Program-made: the position numbers and the translations under genes
Shown here: positions 23,574 through 32,751 of the stretch, one piece after another
How the letters are laid out: every line of letters starts with the position of its first letter
How positions within the stretch are numbered: position 1 is the first letter of the stretch
Source of the DNA: Winogradskya consettensis
GTDB lineage: Bacteria > Actinomycetota > Actinomycetes > Mycobacteriales > Micromonosporaceae
Assembly: GCF_018332715.1 (NCBI RefSeq)
Contig: NZ_BOQP01000007.1
Span: 62,001 to 126,000, forward strand
Length of the DNA: 64,000 nt
Direction of reading: 5' to 3'
The notes under the pieces: generated by a model
What the model was told of the DNA's origin: nothing
Databases searched by the model: none
The model's input: the letters and a program-made list of their open reading frames with translations, nothing else

Positions 23574-23795
23574 CTACCGGCCGAGGTTTCCCATCGAGGC
23601 GTGCTGAGCCGCGATCAGTCGCTGCGCTGTGACAGCCTGCTGGGCGGCGGACTCCTGGCGGTACGCGGCCTGCTGCGCGGCGGCCCCCTGCTGCGCGAGC
23701 AGGTGCTGCTGGGCGGAGGCCGACGCCGTGACGCGGCCGGGGTCGACGTCGTAGTGCACGGACAGGTCGTGGGGTGTGTTCGAGTTCTGCATCAT
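23574..23795 (-). CDS. small Gln/Ala-rich protein
   Basis: About 73 aa beginning MMQNSNTPHDLSVHYDVDPG, then a region of Gln and Ala repeats (AQQHLLAQQGAAAQQAAYRQ) likely to form a coiled helix. There is no signal peptide. GGGAAGG precedes the start by about 11 bases. I do not recognise a family. It may be a small structural or regulatory protein. Confidence 0.5.
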   Translation of the reverse strand: MMQNSNTPHDLSVHYDVDPGRVTASASAQQHLLAQQGAAAQQAAYRQESAAQQAVTAQRLIAAQHASMGNLGR

Positions 23796-23922
23796 GCGAG
23801 GCAACCTTCCCGGTAGCAGAACGGGTGCTGCTGCACCGTGGCCCCCCGAATCGTCCCCGCACCGGATCACCTGAGCGCACCGCCCGAGCCTTGAGCAGAT
23901 CCATAGCCGCACCCGCGGGATC

Positions 23923-24405
23923 TCAAGCACGCCTCAAGATCGAAACCTGATGCCGGATCACCTCGAGGCACGGCTCACTCCCCAGCTGGTCGGCGAGGGT
24001 GATCCTCCGGCCGAAGCCCTGTGTCTGCATGGTGATGTCATAGCAGTTGAAAAGCACGCTGGTCACGTCGCCGGGCCGGGCACCCTCGACCGCGGCGGAC
24101 ACCAGGTCCATGGCGGTCAACAGCAGCGCCGAGTTGGCGGGCGACACGACATCGATCAGCGGGTCGATGGCGTCCCGGAACTCGTCGAACGCCGTGGGAC
24201 CGGGGGCAGCATCCGACCGGGCTGTCCGCAACGCCGTCCGCAGGAGCCGGTCCACCTCCGGCGTGAACCAGCCGTGCAAACCGGTGGCGGATCGGTAGGC
24301 GACGAACTCCAGGGCGTCCGCCATGAGCTCGATCCGCTCGCGGGCGCCGAGCGCGGCGACGGCCTCACGGGCCGAGGACATCTCCCGCATCCACAAATCG
24401 TCCAT
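23923..24405 (-). CDS. hypothetical helical protein
   Basis: 160-aa protein, mostly helical, not recognised. Segments include ARERIELMADALEFVAYRSA, FTPEVDRLLRTALRTARSD, NSALLLTAMDLVSAAVEGA and FNCYDITMQTQGFGRR. It has no signal peptide or membrane segment. Its size and acidic-helical character would fit a small immunity-like protein, but no toxin gene is adjacent. Start is the ATG opening MDDLWMREM. Confidence 0.65.
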   Translation of the reverse strand: MDDLWMREMSSAREAVAALGARERIELMADALEFVAYRSATGLHGWFTPEVDRLLRTALRTARSDAAPGPTAFDEFRDAIDPLIDVVSPANSALLLTAMDLVSAAVEGARPGDVTSVLFNCYDITMQTQGFGRRITLADQLGSEPCLEVIRHQVSILRRA

Positions 24406-24499
24406 GCCCGATCATCCCCCGAGTCCGAAATCCTCCGGCCTCAGGGCGCACCCCGGGAGTCCCCGGCGGGACGTTGCCGTCCACGCCGAGGGTCCGGCA

Positions 24500-25003
24500 T
24501 TACTGAGTGCGTCGCGGCAGCTTCCAGTCGGGGCGGGGGAAGTGGCAGGTGTAACCGTCGGGGATGCGCTCCAGGTAGTCCTGGTGCTCCGGCTCGGCCT
24601 CCCAGAACGGGCCGGCGGCGGTCACCTCGGTAACCACCTTGCCCGGCCACAGGCCCGACGCCTCGACGTCGGCGATCGTGTCCTCCGCGACCTGCTTCTG
24701 GTCGTCGGTCTCGTAGAAGATCGCCGAGCGGTAGCTGTCGCCGATATCGTTGCCCTGACGGTTAAGGGTCGTCGGGTCGTGGATCTGGAAGAAGAATTCC
24801 AGGAGATCACGGTACGACGTGAGCGCCGGATCGAAGCTGATCTCAATGGCCTCCGCGTGCCCCCGGTGATTACGGTACGTAGCGTTTGCCACCTCACCGC
24901 CCGTGTAGCCGACCCGGGTCGACACCACACCGGGACGCCGCCGGATCAGGTCCTGCATCCCCCAGAAACAACCGCCGGCCAGAATCGCCTTTTCCGTAGC
25001 CAT
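24500..25003 (-). CDS. msrA: peptide methionine (S)-S-oxide reductase
   Basis: Repairs oxidised methionine. The 167-aa protein carries the catalytic motif [10 protein letters not shown] near the start (Cys within GCFWG) and the family blocks [45 protein letters not shown] and YRSAIFY. The C-terminal recycling cysteine is probably that in GYTCHFPRP. Start is the ATG opening [11 protein letters not shown], with GGTGAGG upstream. It is cytosolic and monocistronic. Confidence 0.96.
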   Translation of the reverse strand: MATEKAILAGGCFWGMQDLIRRRPGVVSTRVGYTGGEVANATYRNHRGHAEAIEISFDPALTSYRDLLEFFFQIHDPTTLNRQGNDIGDSYRSAIFYETDDQKQVAEDTIADVEASGLWPGKVVTEVTAAGPFWEAEPEHQDYLERIPDGYTCHFPRPDWKLPRRTQ

Positions 25004-25226
25004 ACCGCCCACCTCACCTCGTCGTGTGCCTCCCAGCATTACCCACCCACCGCCGCGCGCCTACTGTCACCTCGGTCACCGACCGCCGGTGTCACTGCAG
25101 CGTGTTCGACAACTCCCAGGTGAACGCCGTCACCTCGCCCTCCCTGCCATCGATGATCTACGCAGCCCAGGCAGGGTCCGACAGGAAAGCCTGCACGCGC
25201 TCGGCCCCGGGCCATGCCCGGCTCTC

Positions 25227-25676
25227 TTACCGCCAGAACTGGACGAGGATCGACGCCCAGGGCAGTTCCTCCGGCCCGGGCGCCGGTTCGTCGCGCTACG
25301 CGAGCCGCAGGTGCCACGGACCGGCCGACGGCAGCCGATAGGCACCCGCGGTGATCTGGTCGAGCGCCAGCGACCCGGACGGCCAGTCCAGCATGATGAC
25401 ATCGCTGCGCTGCCAGGCGTCGGCGGCGAAGTCTGCCGGCCCGTCCCAGGTCTCGAAGTGTATTTCCGCCTGGACGATCGTCTCCTCGCTCTCCAGATAG
25501 ACGTTCCCCGCGTCTTCTCCTCGATCTTCTGCGCCATCGCTGCTTTCTACCGAAGGTCCGCAGTGATCAGTGCCGATGATCTTCAACCGCCGGGTGCGGC
25601 GGCGGGACCGGGTGAACCGGGTCGTTGATCCGACATCGTGCGTCAACCGTCGGATCATCAGCACGGGCGACTCCAC
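25227..25676 (-). pseudogene. conserved actinobacterial gene interrupted by an amber codon
   Basis: The frame encodes a conserved-looking region (YLESEETIVQAEIHFETWDG, VIMLDWPSGSLALDQITAG, YRLPSAGPWHLRLA), then a TAG at 25296-25298. After it the same frame continues for 22 residues (RDEPAPGPEELPWASILVQF, W, R) to a TAA at 25227. The extension reads as the natural C-terminus, so a single base change probably made the stop. The N-terminal part (before about 25510) does not look like the family and may be frameshifted. Function unknown. Confidence 0.5.
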
Positions 25677-25896
25677 ATTGAATGGTATTGCCCCCTTTGC
25701 GGCCGCCTGTTTGACCGTTCGGCCAACAGGGGTCGCCGTTTCAGCATGCCATTGACACCACAGTGGTCCATCACCGGACGTTGATTACGGCTTTGTTTCG
25801 GGTTACGTTCACGGCACTGCCATATCGGACAGTAGGCGCGCCGATTATCGGATCTTCAATGCTGTGATTCGCCGCCGCCGGGCGAAGGGATGATCC

Positions 25897-28044
25897 ATGC
25901 CCACATGCCGCAGACCAATCGCCGCCGGCCTATTGTTCGTATTGATCCCATCAGGAATATCCCTGCAGCCGGCCCACGCCGTTCCGGCCGCCGAACACGT
26001 TCATGCCGAACACGTTCATGCAGAGCACATCAACGCCGGGCCCGTTCACGGCGAGCACGTTCAGGCCGAGCATGGTCACGCAGGGGATGACGGGCACGAG
26101 CACATGGTGCAGGACCTGGCGGGGACGCCGATGCGGGTCATCGAGGAGCAGTCCGCCGGCAATGCGGCGCGGATCCAGCGGGAGACCGGAAAGCGCCCCG
26201 GCACAGCGCGTACGAAGGCAGCCGTGGCCGCCGACCCCGGGCAGGCGGGATCATGGAGCACGGTCGTCAATACACCCGTTGTCCCCGTTTTCCAGGCGGT
26301 GCTGCCGAACGGCAAGTTACTGATCTGGGATTCGGTCGGTGACAAATCGGCCGAGTCGTACCCGGATCACAGCTTCACGCGGGCCGCGGTCTGGAATCCG
26401 ATCACCAACACGAACAAAAGAGTCGATCTCCAGGGGTCCAACATCTTCTGCGCCGGATTTGCCCATCTCACGAACGGCAACATTCTGGTTGCCGGTGGCA
26501 ATGCCAACGCGGGACTCGACGGCACGGTGCAGACCCACGTTTTCGACTGGCAGAAGGAGACGTGGAGCCGCGGCAAGGACATGGCCGCGGCGCGCTGGTA
26601 TCCGTCGGTTGCGGAAACGGCGAACGGTGAGGAGGTCATCATCGGCGGGGGTCCCGCGACGGCCGAGGTCTACCAGGCGAACGGTGCCGTTCGCGCGCTG
26701 CCCGGTTTCACGAAGTTCAGCGCCCGGGTCTATCCGTACCTGGGTTCGCGTCCGGACGGTCAACTCGGGCTGCTCGGGCCGTACAACACCGCGTACACCA
26801 TCAACACGTCGGGGAACGGCGCGATCACAGCGACCGCCACGCGTGATTCCCTCGACCGGACCTACGGGAGCTTCTCGACGTACGACATCGGCAGGTCCAT
26901 GGTCGTCGGGGGTGGCAACCTCACCGAGGGCGGCGCCGCACACGTGCCCACCCGGACCGCCGTCGTCCTGAACAGCAACGCCGGGCTGGCCCCCACCGTC
27001 GCCTCCACCGGTTCGATGTCGGTCGGGCGGCGCCAGCTCAACGCGACCCTGCTGGCCGACGGTTCGGTGGTGGCGACCGGCGGCATGACCAGCGTGGCGA
27101 CCTCGGACCTCGTGGACCTGGACCATGCCGCGACGACGGCGGAGCGCTGGGACCCCGCGACGGGTCAGTGGACGGTGCTCGCGGGCGCGAGTCGCATCCG
27201 GCAGTACCACTCGACGGCCTCGCTGCTGCCGGACGGCCGGATCATGACCGGGGGCGGCGGCATCTGCGGGGTCTGCATGCAGGTGGGATATCTCGAGAAG
27301 AACGTCGAATACTTCACGCCGCCCTATCTGTACGAGAAGGACGGCAGCGGCAGGCTCGCCGCCCGGCCGGTCATCAGCACCGCGCCGGCCACCGTCGGCA
27401 TCGGCGCCACGTTCGCTGTCTCGTCCCCGCACGCGCCGGGCATCGCCAAGGTCGCCCTGGTCGGGCTGAGCGACGTCACCCACGGCGTCGACCAGGGCCA
27501 GCGGTACGTCCCGTTGACGTTCACGGCTTCCGGCACCACGCTGACGGTCACCGGCCCGCCGAACGGTGGCGTGGCACCTCCGGGCTATTACCTGCTGTTC
27601 CTCGTGGACACCGCCGGCGTCCCCTCCGTTGCGAAGATCGTCCAGGTCGCCAAGGGCCCGAGCCCGGTGATGAGCCCGGTCAAGAACAGCACCGGCCTGT
27701 GCGTCGACCTACCGAATTCCGCCACGGCGATCCGCACGTATCTGCAGGCGTACGCCTGCAACAACACCAAGGCGCAGGCGCTGACCAGGCTGCCCGATGA
27801 CAGAACGGTGCGGGTCCTCGGCAACTGCCTGGACGTCCCGTACAGCACCTTCGTCACCGGGCAGAAGATCTGGACCTATGCCTGCAACAAGCTCGGCGCC
27901 CAGACGTGGCAGTTCGGCACGGACGCCACCATCCGGCCGGCCAGCAACCCGGCGCTGTGCCTGGCCGCCGCCTCGACGGCCAGCAAAGCAGCCATCGTCA
28001 TCACCACCTGCAACGGCAACGCGCTGCAGAAATGGCAGTGGTGA
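25897..28044 (+). CDS. secreted galactose-oxidase-like copper radical oxidase with ricin-type lectin domain
   Basis: 715-aa exported enzyme of the galactose oxidase/GlxA class, oxidising a primary alcohol to aldehyde with H2O2 release. A signal peptide (1-~28) is followed by a His-rich stretch (34-69, 11 histidines in EHVHA-type repeats), a seven-blade Kelch barrel and the DUF1929 domain. Active-site residues are in place: Cys185 (NIFCAGF) for the Cys-Tyr cofactor with Tyr235 (ARWYPS), Tyr437-His438 (RQYHST) and His529 (THGVDQGQ). Residues ~590-715 are a ricin-B-like lectin (SPVKNSTGLCVDLP, LQAYACNN, ALQKWQW). A terminator hairpin follows. It may modify cell-surface or plant glycans. Confidence 0.93.
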   Translation: MPTCRRPIAAGLLFVLIPSGISLQPAHAVPAAEHVHAEHVHAEHINAGPVHGEHVQAEHGHAGDDGHEHMVQDLAGTPMRVIEEQSAGNAARIQRETGKRPGTARTKAAVAADPGQAGSWSTVVNTPVVPVFQAVLPNGKLLIWDSVGDKSAESYPDHSFTRAAVWNPITNTNKRVDLQGSNIFCAGFAHLTNGNILVAGGNANAGLDGTVQTHVFDWQKETWSRGKDMAAARWYPSVAETANGEEVIIGGGPATAEVYQANGAVRALPGFTKFSARVYPYLGSRPDGQLGLLGPYNTAYTINTSGNGAITATATRDSLDRTYGSFSTYDIGRSMVVGGGNLTEGGAAHVPTRTAVVLNSNAGLAPTVASTGSMSVGRRQLNATLLADGSVVATGGMTSVATSDLVDLDHAATTAERWDPATGQWTVLAGASRIRQYHSTASLLPDGRIMTGGGGICGVCMQVGYLEKNVEYFTPPYLYEKDGSGRLAARPVISTAPATVGIGATFAVSSPHAPGIAKVALVGLSDVTHGVDQGQRYVPLTFTASGTTLTVTGPPNGGVAPPGYYLLFLVDTAGVPSVAKIVQVAKGPSPVMSPVKNSTGLCVDLPNSATAIRTYLQAYACNNTKAQALTRLPDDRTVRVLGNCLDVPYSTFVTGQKIWTYACNKLGAQTWQFGTDATIRPASNPALCLAAASTASKAAIVITTCNGNALQKWQW

Positions 28045-28091
28045 GGCGAGCCCGAACGGGAACCGGTGAACGGAAAATCGATGAACGGAAA

Positions 28092-28121
28092 GTGGCCGGC
28101 CTTCCGAGGAAGACCGGCCAC
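28092..28121 (+). terminator. terminator after copper radical oxidase gene
   Basis: A 14-base arm (GTGGCCGGCCTTCC) pairs with GGAAGACCGGCCAC with one mismatch and a two-base loop. It starts 47 bases after the stop codon. No T-run follows, which is normal in actinomycetes. Confidence 0.8.
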
Positions 28122-28185
28122 GATCAGGGAATGTCCCGCGGCGCCGGCGGACCGGCGTTGCGGGGTTCAGTTATCCCAGGCGTCG

Positions 28186-28653
28186 TCAGAAGACGGTGAC
28201 GCCGACGCCGGTCAGCGTGACGATGTTGCCGGCGTTGGCAACCTGGGAGCACGCCTGCTGCTGGGACTGGATGAAGCCGTCCGACGCGTCCTGGATGCAG
28301 GAGTTGTACGCACTGACGGTGCCGCCGGTGATGTCGACGTTCGCCTTGGTCTTGCTGAACAGCAGCGCGGACGGGAAGCTGTTCTTCTGGACGAACACCG
28401 AGACGTTCTCCAGGCTGAGCAGGTTGGCCGCGGTCGACACCTGGTCACAGGACTGCTGCTGGAGCTGGATGACGCCGTCGCGGGCGTCCTGGATGCACTC
28501 GTTCAGTGCGATGGCCTCGCCACCGGAGACCTTGACGATGACGTTGCTCGCCGAGAAAAGCGGCGCCGCGATCGCCGGCGCGGCCAGCGTCAGGGACGCA
28601 CCTGCGGCAGCAGCGAACATGGCAGCACTACCGAGGATCTTCTTGGTGTTCAC
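28186..28653 (-). CDS. secreted protein made of two ~57-residue repeats
   Basis: 155-aa exported protein, family not recognised. After the signal peptide (1-30, GSAAMFAAAAGASLTLAAPA), the whole mature chain is two homologous units. Unit 1 holds LNECIQDARDGVIQLQQQSC and unit 2 holds YNSCIQDASDGFIQSQQQAC. Each has two cysteines 16 residues apart (53/69 and 119/135), followed by a (V/L)xLxxVxVxV strand. The abundance of Gln, Val and paired cysteines recalls surface or aerial-hypha proteins such as chaplins and rodlins, but the sequence is not one of them. Monocistronic, ATG start. Confidence 0.78.
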   Translation of the reverse strand: MNTKKILGSAAMFAAAAGASLTLAAPAIAAPLFSASNVIVKVSGGEAIALNECIQDARDGVIQLQQQSCDQVSTAANLLSLENVSVFVQKNSFPSALLFSKTKANVDITGGTVSAYNSCIQDASDGFIQSQQQACSQVANAGNIVTLTGVGVTVF

Positions 28654-28808
28654 TTCGTATGCCTTCCAGCAATTTCATACTTGATATTCGGGACAAGACG
28701 CCCTGCACCAGATAACTCGCACCACTGCCCGACGGATGCGAGCTTGGTGCTCGTATCAGTCGAATGAGTGGACGGCTGCATGACGCATCGACCGACGATG
28801 TCAAGAAC

Positions 28809-29414
28809 TCACTGCTGGCCCGCTTCGGCGGGGGCACGCCGGGCCGGGCCGATGACCGCATACGTGACCAGCCCCGCGAGGGTGAGCAGCACCGCCGTCA
28901 CCGCGGCGGCCCGGTCCGACGGGGGTTGTGCCTGCCAGGTCAGGATCCGCCCGAGGAGCGGCTCCGAACGGGGGAACAGGACCGCGCCCAGGGTCCAGGC
29001 CAGCGGCAGGAACCACGACCGGGCGGTGCCGATCGTCACGGCTCCCAGCGCGGTCAGGCCGAGCAGCCCGGCGGCGTCCCGCACCACCAGCCAGCCGGGG
29101 CCGAACCGGGCCCCGGTCGCCAGGGTGGCCACCAGCAGCAGAGCGACGACCAGGAACGCCGCCAGCAGGTGCACGGCCCGGCGCGGCAGCCAGGGCAGCG
29201 CGGCCGTCGACTCGAACGCGTCGTCGGGCCCGCCGAGGGTGACGGTCAGGACGGCGACCAGCAGCAGGATCGTCAGGACGACCATCTGCACGCCGACCTC
29301 ACGGGTGTCGGAGAACACCGACCACAGCGTCCACATCAGCGCCGTGCCACCGGCTGCCATGATCAGCGCCGAGGGCGCACGCCGGGACCGGAGGTAGAGC
29401 GAGAGCCATCTCAC
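28809..29414 (-). CDS. ABC transporter membrane protein, second permease
   Basis: 201-aa integral membrane protein with about five to six helices (MVVLTILLLVAVLTVTLGG, HLLAAFLVVALLLVATLATG, TAVLLTLAGLVTYAVIG). Its start is a GTG overlapping the stop of the upstream permease gene (GTGA), and the three genes 31527-28809 form one operon. It probably completes the membrane unit of an ABC-2-type exporter; the sequence itself carries no diagnostic motif. Substrate unknown. Confidence 0.75.
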   Translation of the reverse strand: MRWLSLYLRSRRAPSALIMAAGGTALMWTLWSVFSDTREVGVQMVVLTILLLVAVLTVTLGGPDDAFESTAALPWLPRRAVHLLAAFLVVALLLVATLATGARFGPGWLVVRDAAGLLGLTALGAVTIGTARSWFLPLAWTLGAVLFPRSEPLLGRILTWQAQPPSDRAAAVTAVLLTLAGLVTYAVIGPARRAPAEAGQQ

Positions 29415-30727
29415 CGTGGGCTCCCCGTGAGCAGCGCGCCATCCGAGCAGGTCAGTGCCGCCTTGCGCAGTGCCTGCACCCGGGCCAGGGCCTCGGTGGC
29501 GGGCAGTGCCTGCAGGCCCTGCCACACCGTCACCACGTCGCCGATCAACTCCGGTTCGCCGAGCAGGTCGGCCTTCGGCTCCTGGCCCATCAGCCAGAAC
29601 GTGGCCGCCGCGTCGTCGGCGTAGCTCGTCGGCTGCTTGCAGTTCGGCGGGCTGCGGAACGCCCCGGACACCACGTCCCTCTTCACGACCTTGCCGTCCA
29701 GGTGCCCGTCGGAGCCGGGCTCGATGCGCAGCAGTACGACGTCGTCATCCCAGGTGGGATAGGCGTCGGGGAAGAAGGTGGTGGTGTCCTCGTGCACCTT
29801 GGTCGGCGCGCCGGGCAGTTTCGCCAGGACCGCCAGGCCTTCGCGAGCCTGCGGGGTCACCTCGGACAGCAACCCGGAGTGGACCCGGCCGACGCACACG
29901 CCAGGCTCGCCCTGAGCACACACCAGTTCCTTCGACGCCGGATCGATCGCGCCGACGACGACCCTCTTCCCGTGCGGCATGACGCCGATCGCCAGCGCCG
30001 CGCCCAGGATCACGGGCAGCAGCGCCGCGACCCGCAGCCGCCAGGAGCCCGACACCAGCAGCATGATCGCGGTGGCGGCGAGCGCGGTGAGCCAGATGGC
30101 CTGGGAGGCGCTGGCCCGGCCGGGCACGTCCTGGAAGGCGTCCGGCATGTTCATCTCGTAGATCGGCGAGAACACCAGGGCCAGCCAGCCCCGGGGACGG
30201 GTGGCGCCGGGCAGTAGCAGCAGCAGGGCGAGTCCCGCCACGGCCAGCATGGGGGCGGTCACCAGCCACGGCATCAGGCGGCCGGCGGCCATGCCGAGCC
30301 ACACCGCCGCGATCAGCGCCAGTAGGCCGACGGCCATCACGGCGAACGTCGCCACCGGCAGATACCGGGCGGTGCCGATGATCCAGAGCCCGCCCGCGAG
30401 CCCCATCAGCAGGTAACCGACGACCACCGCGCCCGTCATCACGCCGAGTGTCGGTGCAGTCCGCTGCAGCCTCGGCCGTGGCGTGCTGGCGAACAGCTCC
30501 CCGACGTTCGCCCTGCCCTCCCGGCGCGCCTGCCAGGCACCGGCGGCCAGGGCCAGGGGCCACAGCAGGGCTAGGTAGAGCCGCTGGGTCATGGCCAGCT
30601 GCAACCATCCGTCGGAGAAGTAGATCCCCTCGGCGAAGAAGAGCAGCAGCACGCCGATCACCGTCAGGGTGATGGTGGTGCCGACCGCCGCGGAACGGCG
30701 CAGTTCGATGCCCAGGATGCGGTTCAT
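29411..30727 (-). CDS. ABC-2-type transporter permease with extracytoplasmic domain
   Basis: 438-aa membrane protein. About six to seven transmembrane helices occupy residues ~15-265. Residues ~270-438 are a soluble domain facing outside (SKELVCAQGEPGVCVGRVHSG, with two cysteines likely to pair, then a mixed alpha/beta region). Its ATG overlaps the ATPase stop (ATGA) and the next gene overlaps its stop, so subunits are made in a coupled way. This plan, with a large outer domain, differs from simple drug-efflux permeases and recalls ABC systems for peptides or cell-envelope stress. Confidence 0.82.
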   Translation of the reverse strand: MNRILGIELRRSAAVGTTITLTVIGVLLLFFAEGIYFSDGWLQLAMTQRLYLALLWPLALAAGAWQARREGRANVGELFASTPRPRLQRTAPTLGVMTGAVVVGYLLMGLAGGLWIIGTARYLPVATFAVMAVGLLALIAAVWLGMAAGRLMPWLVTAPMLAVAGLALLLLLPGATRPRGWLALVFSPIYEMNMPDAFQDVPGRASASQAIWLTALAATAIMLLVSGSWRLRVAALLPVILGAALAIGVMPHGKRVVVGAIDPASKELVCAQGEPGVCVGRVHSGLLSEVTPQAREGLAVLAKLPGAPTKVHEDTTTFFPDAYPTWDDDVVLLRIEPGSDGHLDGKVVKRDVVSGAFRSPPNCKQPTSYADDAAATFWLMGQEPKADLLGEPELIGDVVTVWQGLQALPATEALARVQALRKAALTCSDGALLTGSPR

Positions 30728-31527
30728 CGGCTCTCCTCCGCCCGGTAGCGGCGCAGCAGCGCGGAGTAGCCCCGCTCGGCGGGACTGTCCCCGGGATCAT
30801 CGGGACCGCCCTGCGTGGCGAGGTCCTCCGGGGTGCCCTGGTAGACGAGGCGCCCCGCGTTGATCAGGACGACGTCGGTGCACGCGACCGCCACGTCCTC
30901 GACCAGGTGGGTGGAGACGAGCACGCAGCTGTCGACGCCCAGGTCGCGCAGCAACTCACGAAACTCCAGGCGCTGCTCGGGGTCGAGACCCACGGTGGGC
31001 TCGTCGAGCAGCAGCACCGCGGGGTCGTTGACGATCGCCTGGGCGATGCCCGCGCGGCGCAGCATGCCGCCGGACAGCGTCTTCATCCGCGCACCGGCCT
31101 TGGCCGCGAGACCGACCCGGTCGATGGCCCGTTGCACCGCGCCGGGGATCTCGGCCTTGGGCATCTCCTTGAGCCAGGCCATGTATTCGACGAACTCCCG
31201 CACCGTGAACCGCGGGTAGAAGCCGAACTGCTGGGGCAGATAGCCCAGACCGCGCCGGACCGTACGCAGGTCGGCACGACCGTCGACCTGCTCGCCGAGC
31301 AGCGTGAGCCGCCCACCGGCCGGGCGGATGACCGTGGCGAGCGCCCGCATCAGCGTCGTCTTGCCGGCGCCGTTCGGGCCGAGCAGGCCGTGCACGCCGG
31401 TGCCGAGGGCGAGGTCGAGCCCGTCGACGGCGAGGTGCCGGCCGGCTCGTACCCGTAACTCCTCGGCGTGCACCGCCCACGGGTGAAGGGTGGGGGCAGT
31501 CTCGGCCGCGCTCACCGTACGCATCAT
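30724..31527 (-). CDS. ABC transporter ATP-binding protein
   Basis: 267-aa nucleotide-binding subunit. Walker A is LGPNGAGKTTLMRAL, the Q-loop region is LGYLPQQFGFYP, the ABC signature is LSGGMLRRAGIAQA, Walker B is VLLLDEPTVGLDPEQ and the switch His is in VLVSTHLVEDV. It most resembles the CcmA/BcrA-type exporters. It heads a three-gene overlapping operon with two membrane proteins. The start ATG ATG is preceded by TGGAGGACTG. No adjacent regulator is present. Confidence 0.93.
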   Translation of the reverse strand: MMRTVSAAETAPTLHPWAVHAEELRVRAGRHLAVDGLDLALGTGVHGLLGPNGAGKTTLMRALATVIRPAGGRLTLLGEQVDGRADLRTVRRGLGYLPQQFGFYPRFTVREFVEYMAWLKEMPKAEIPGAVQRAIDRVGLAAKAGARMKTLSGGMLRRAGIAQAIVNDPAVLLLDEPTVGLDPEQRLEFRELLRDLGVDSCVLVSTHLVEDVAVACTDVVLINAGRLVYQGTPEDLATQGGPDDPGDSPAERGYSALLRRYRAEESR

Positions 31528-31607
31528 CAGTCCTCCAGGATTGAGCAGAACACACCCAGCAAGACGACGGCCCGTCGCTCACGGTTCTCTCATCCGTGTG
31601 ACTTGAG

Positions 31608-32000
31608 TCACTTATTGAAGGTGGCGCGATAGGACGGCCACGCCGCCCGTAGGTAGAGAGCGAACGGAATCCACCAGATGAGGTCATTGGTGATGATCAG
31701 GATCAGCGTGGCCGGTGGCCAGATGTCGCGCAGGATCAGATAGGCGAGACCGAGGGGTCCCAGGATCTTGCCGGTCAGGCCGACCGCGGCGGGTAGCCAC
31801 CCGTGGGCAGGCCGGCGGGCGACCTCCAGATAGAGGACGCCGTAGAGACCGAGCACCATGCCGAGGGTGGCGAAGATCTGCGGGGTGTTCGACGGGGGCA
31901 TGCCGGCCACCCGGAACAGCCACTGCGGGTCAGCGACCGCGTAGAGCCCCCAGCCGATGTTGTAGACGCCGGCCGCGACGAAGGTCCACCGGTGCCTCAT
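31608..32000 (-). CDS. small four-helix membrane protein
   Basis: 130-aa membrane protein from the ATG opening MRHRWTFVAAGVYN; in-frame GTG (32024) and ATG (32045) starts lie upstream, but the latter would overlap the divergent gene. About four helices are visible (NIGWGLYAVADPQWLFRVAG, IFATLGMVLGLYGVLYLEVA, LIILIITNDLIWWIPFALYL-like). This looks like the actinobacterial 'alkyl hydroperoxide reductase-like' small membrane family, with no known function. It is divergent from an NAD(P)-binding protein. Confidence 0.7.
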   Translation of the reverse strand: MRHRWTFVAAGVYNIGWGLYAVADPQWLFRVAGMPPSNTPQIFATLGMVLGLYGVLYLEVARRPAHGWLPAAVGLTGKILGPLGLAYLILRDIWPPATLILIITNDLIWWIPFALYLRAAWPSYRATFNK

Positions 32001-32043
32001 CAGTACGTCCACCTGGTTGTCCACGCGCCCTACCGTATTGACC

Positions 32044-32715
32044 ATGCTCAAGGTCGTCGTGGTCGCTGCAACCGGTGGCATCGGCCGTCAGCTGCTGAAG
32101 CAGGCCCTCGAAGCGGGGCACGACGTGACGGCGGTCGTCCGCGATCCCACCCGGCTCGGTGACGTCCCCGTTCGCGTCGTGCGCTGCGACCTCGCGCGGG
32201 CCGCCCCGGGCGAGCTCGACGAGGCGATGGCCGGAGCCGGAGCCGTACTCTCAGCATTGGGTGCCCGGTCCGGCGCGGAGGCCGGCGTCGCCTCCCGCGG
32301 CACCCACGCCATCGTGCAGGCGATGCGTGCCACCGGCGTCCGGCGGGTCATAGCGGTCAGCGCCGCCTCGGTCGGCACCGTGCCCTCACCCGGGCGGCCG
32401 GCCCCGCCCCGCTACAACCCCGGTGACGGGCCCGTCACCCGCTACGTCTTCGCCCCCGTGGCGAAGAAGCTGTTCCGCCCCCACTACCTCGACCTGGCGA
32501 TCATGGAGGATGTGCTGCGTGACAGCGGCCTCGACTGGACGGTGTCACGCCCGCCCCGGCTGCTCGATCACGCGCTGCGCCCGGCCTATCGCACCGCGCG
32601 AGATGTCAACGTCCGGGGCGGCATGTTCATCTCGCGCGTGGATGTGGCACGCCACATGCTCAGCCTGATCGATGACGCAGGTTCCGTTCATCACACCATT
32701 TCGGTCGCGTACTGA
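32044..32715 (+). CDS. NAD(P)H-binding Rossmann oxidoreductase
   Basis: 223-aa SDR/NmrA-like single-domain protein. The dinucleotide loop is VVVVAATGGIGRQL (one Gly of the usual GATGxxG is Ala), followed by TAVVRDPTRL, a segment that recognises the NADP phosphate. GVRRVIAVSAASVG and LDWTVSRPPRLLD match the NAD(P)H-binding (biliverdin-reductase-B-like) family. The start ATG opens MLKVVVVAA, with no strong ribosome binding site. It is followed 36 bp later by an F420-type oxidoreductase on the same strand and may be co-transcribed. Confidence 0.85.
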   Translation: MLKVVVVAATGGIGRQLLKQALEAGHDVTAVVRDPTRLGDVPVRVVRCDLARAAPGELDEAMAGAGAVLSALGARSGAEAGVASRGTHAIVQAMRATGVRRVIAVSAASVGTVPSPGRPAPPRYNPGDGPVTRYVFAPVAKKLFRPHYLDLAIMEDVLRDSGLDWTVSRPPRLLDHALRPAYRTARDVNVRGGMFISRVDVARHMLSLIDDAGSVHHTISVAY

Positions 32716-32751
32716 AAGTCGTGCGCCGCACCGAGTCGTAGGGTTCGAGGT

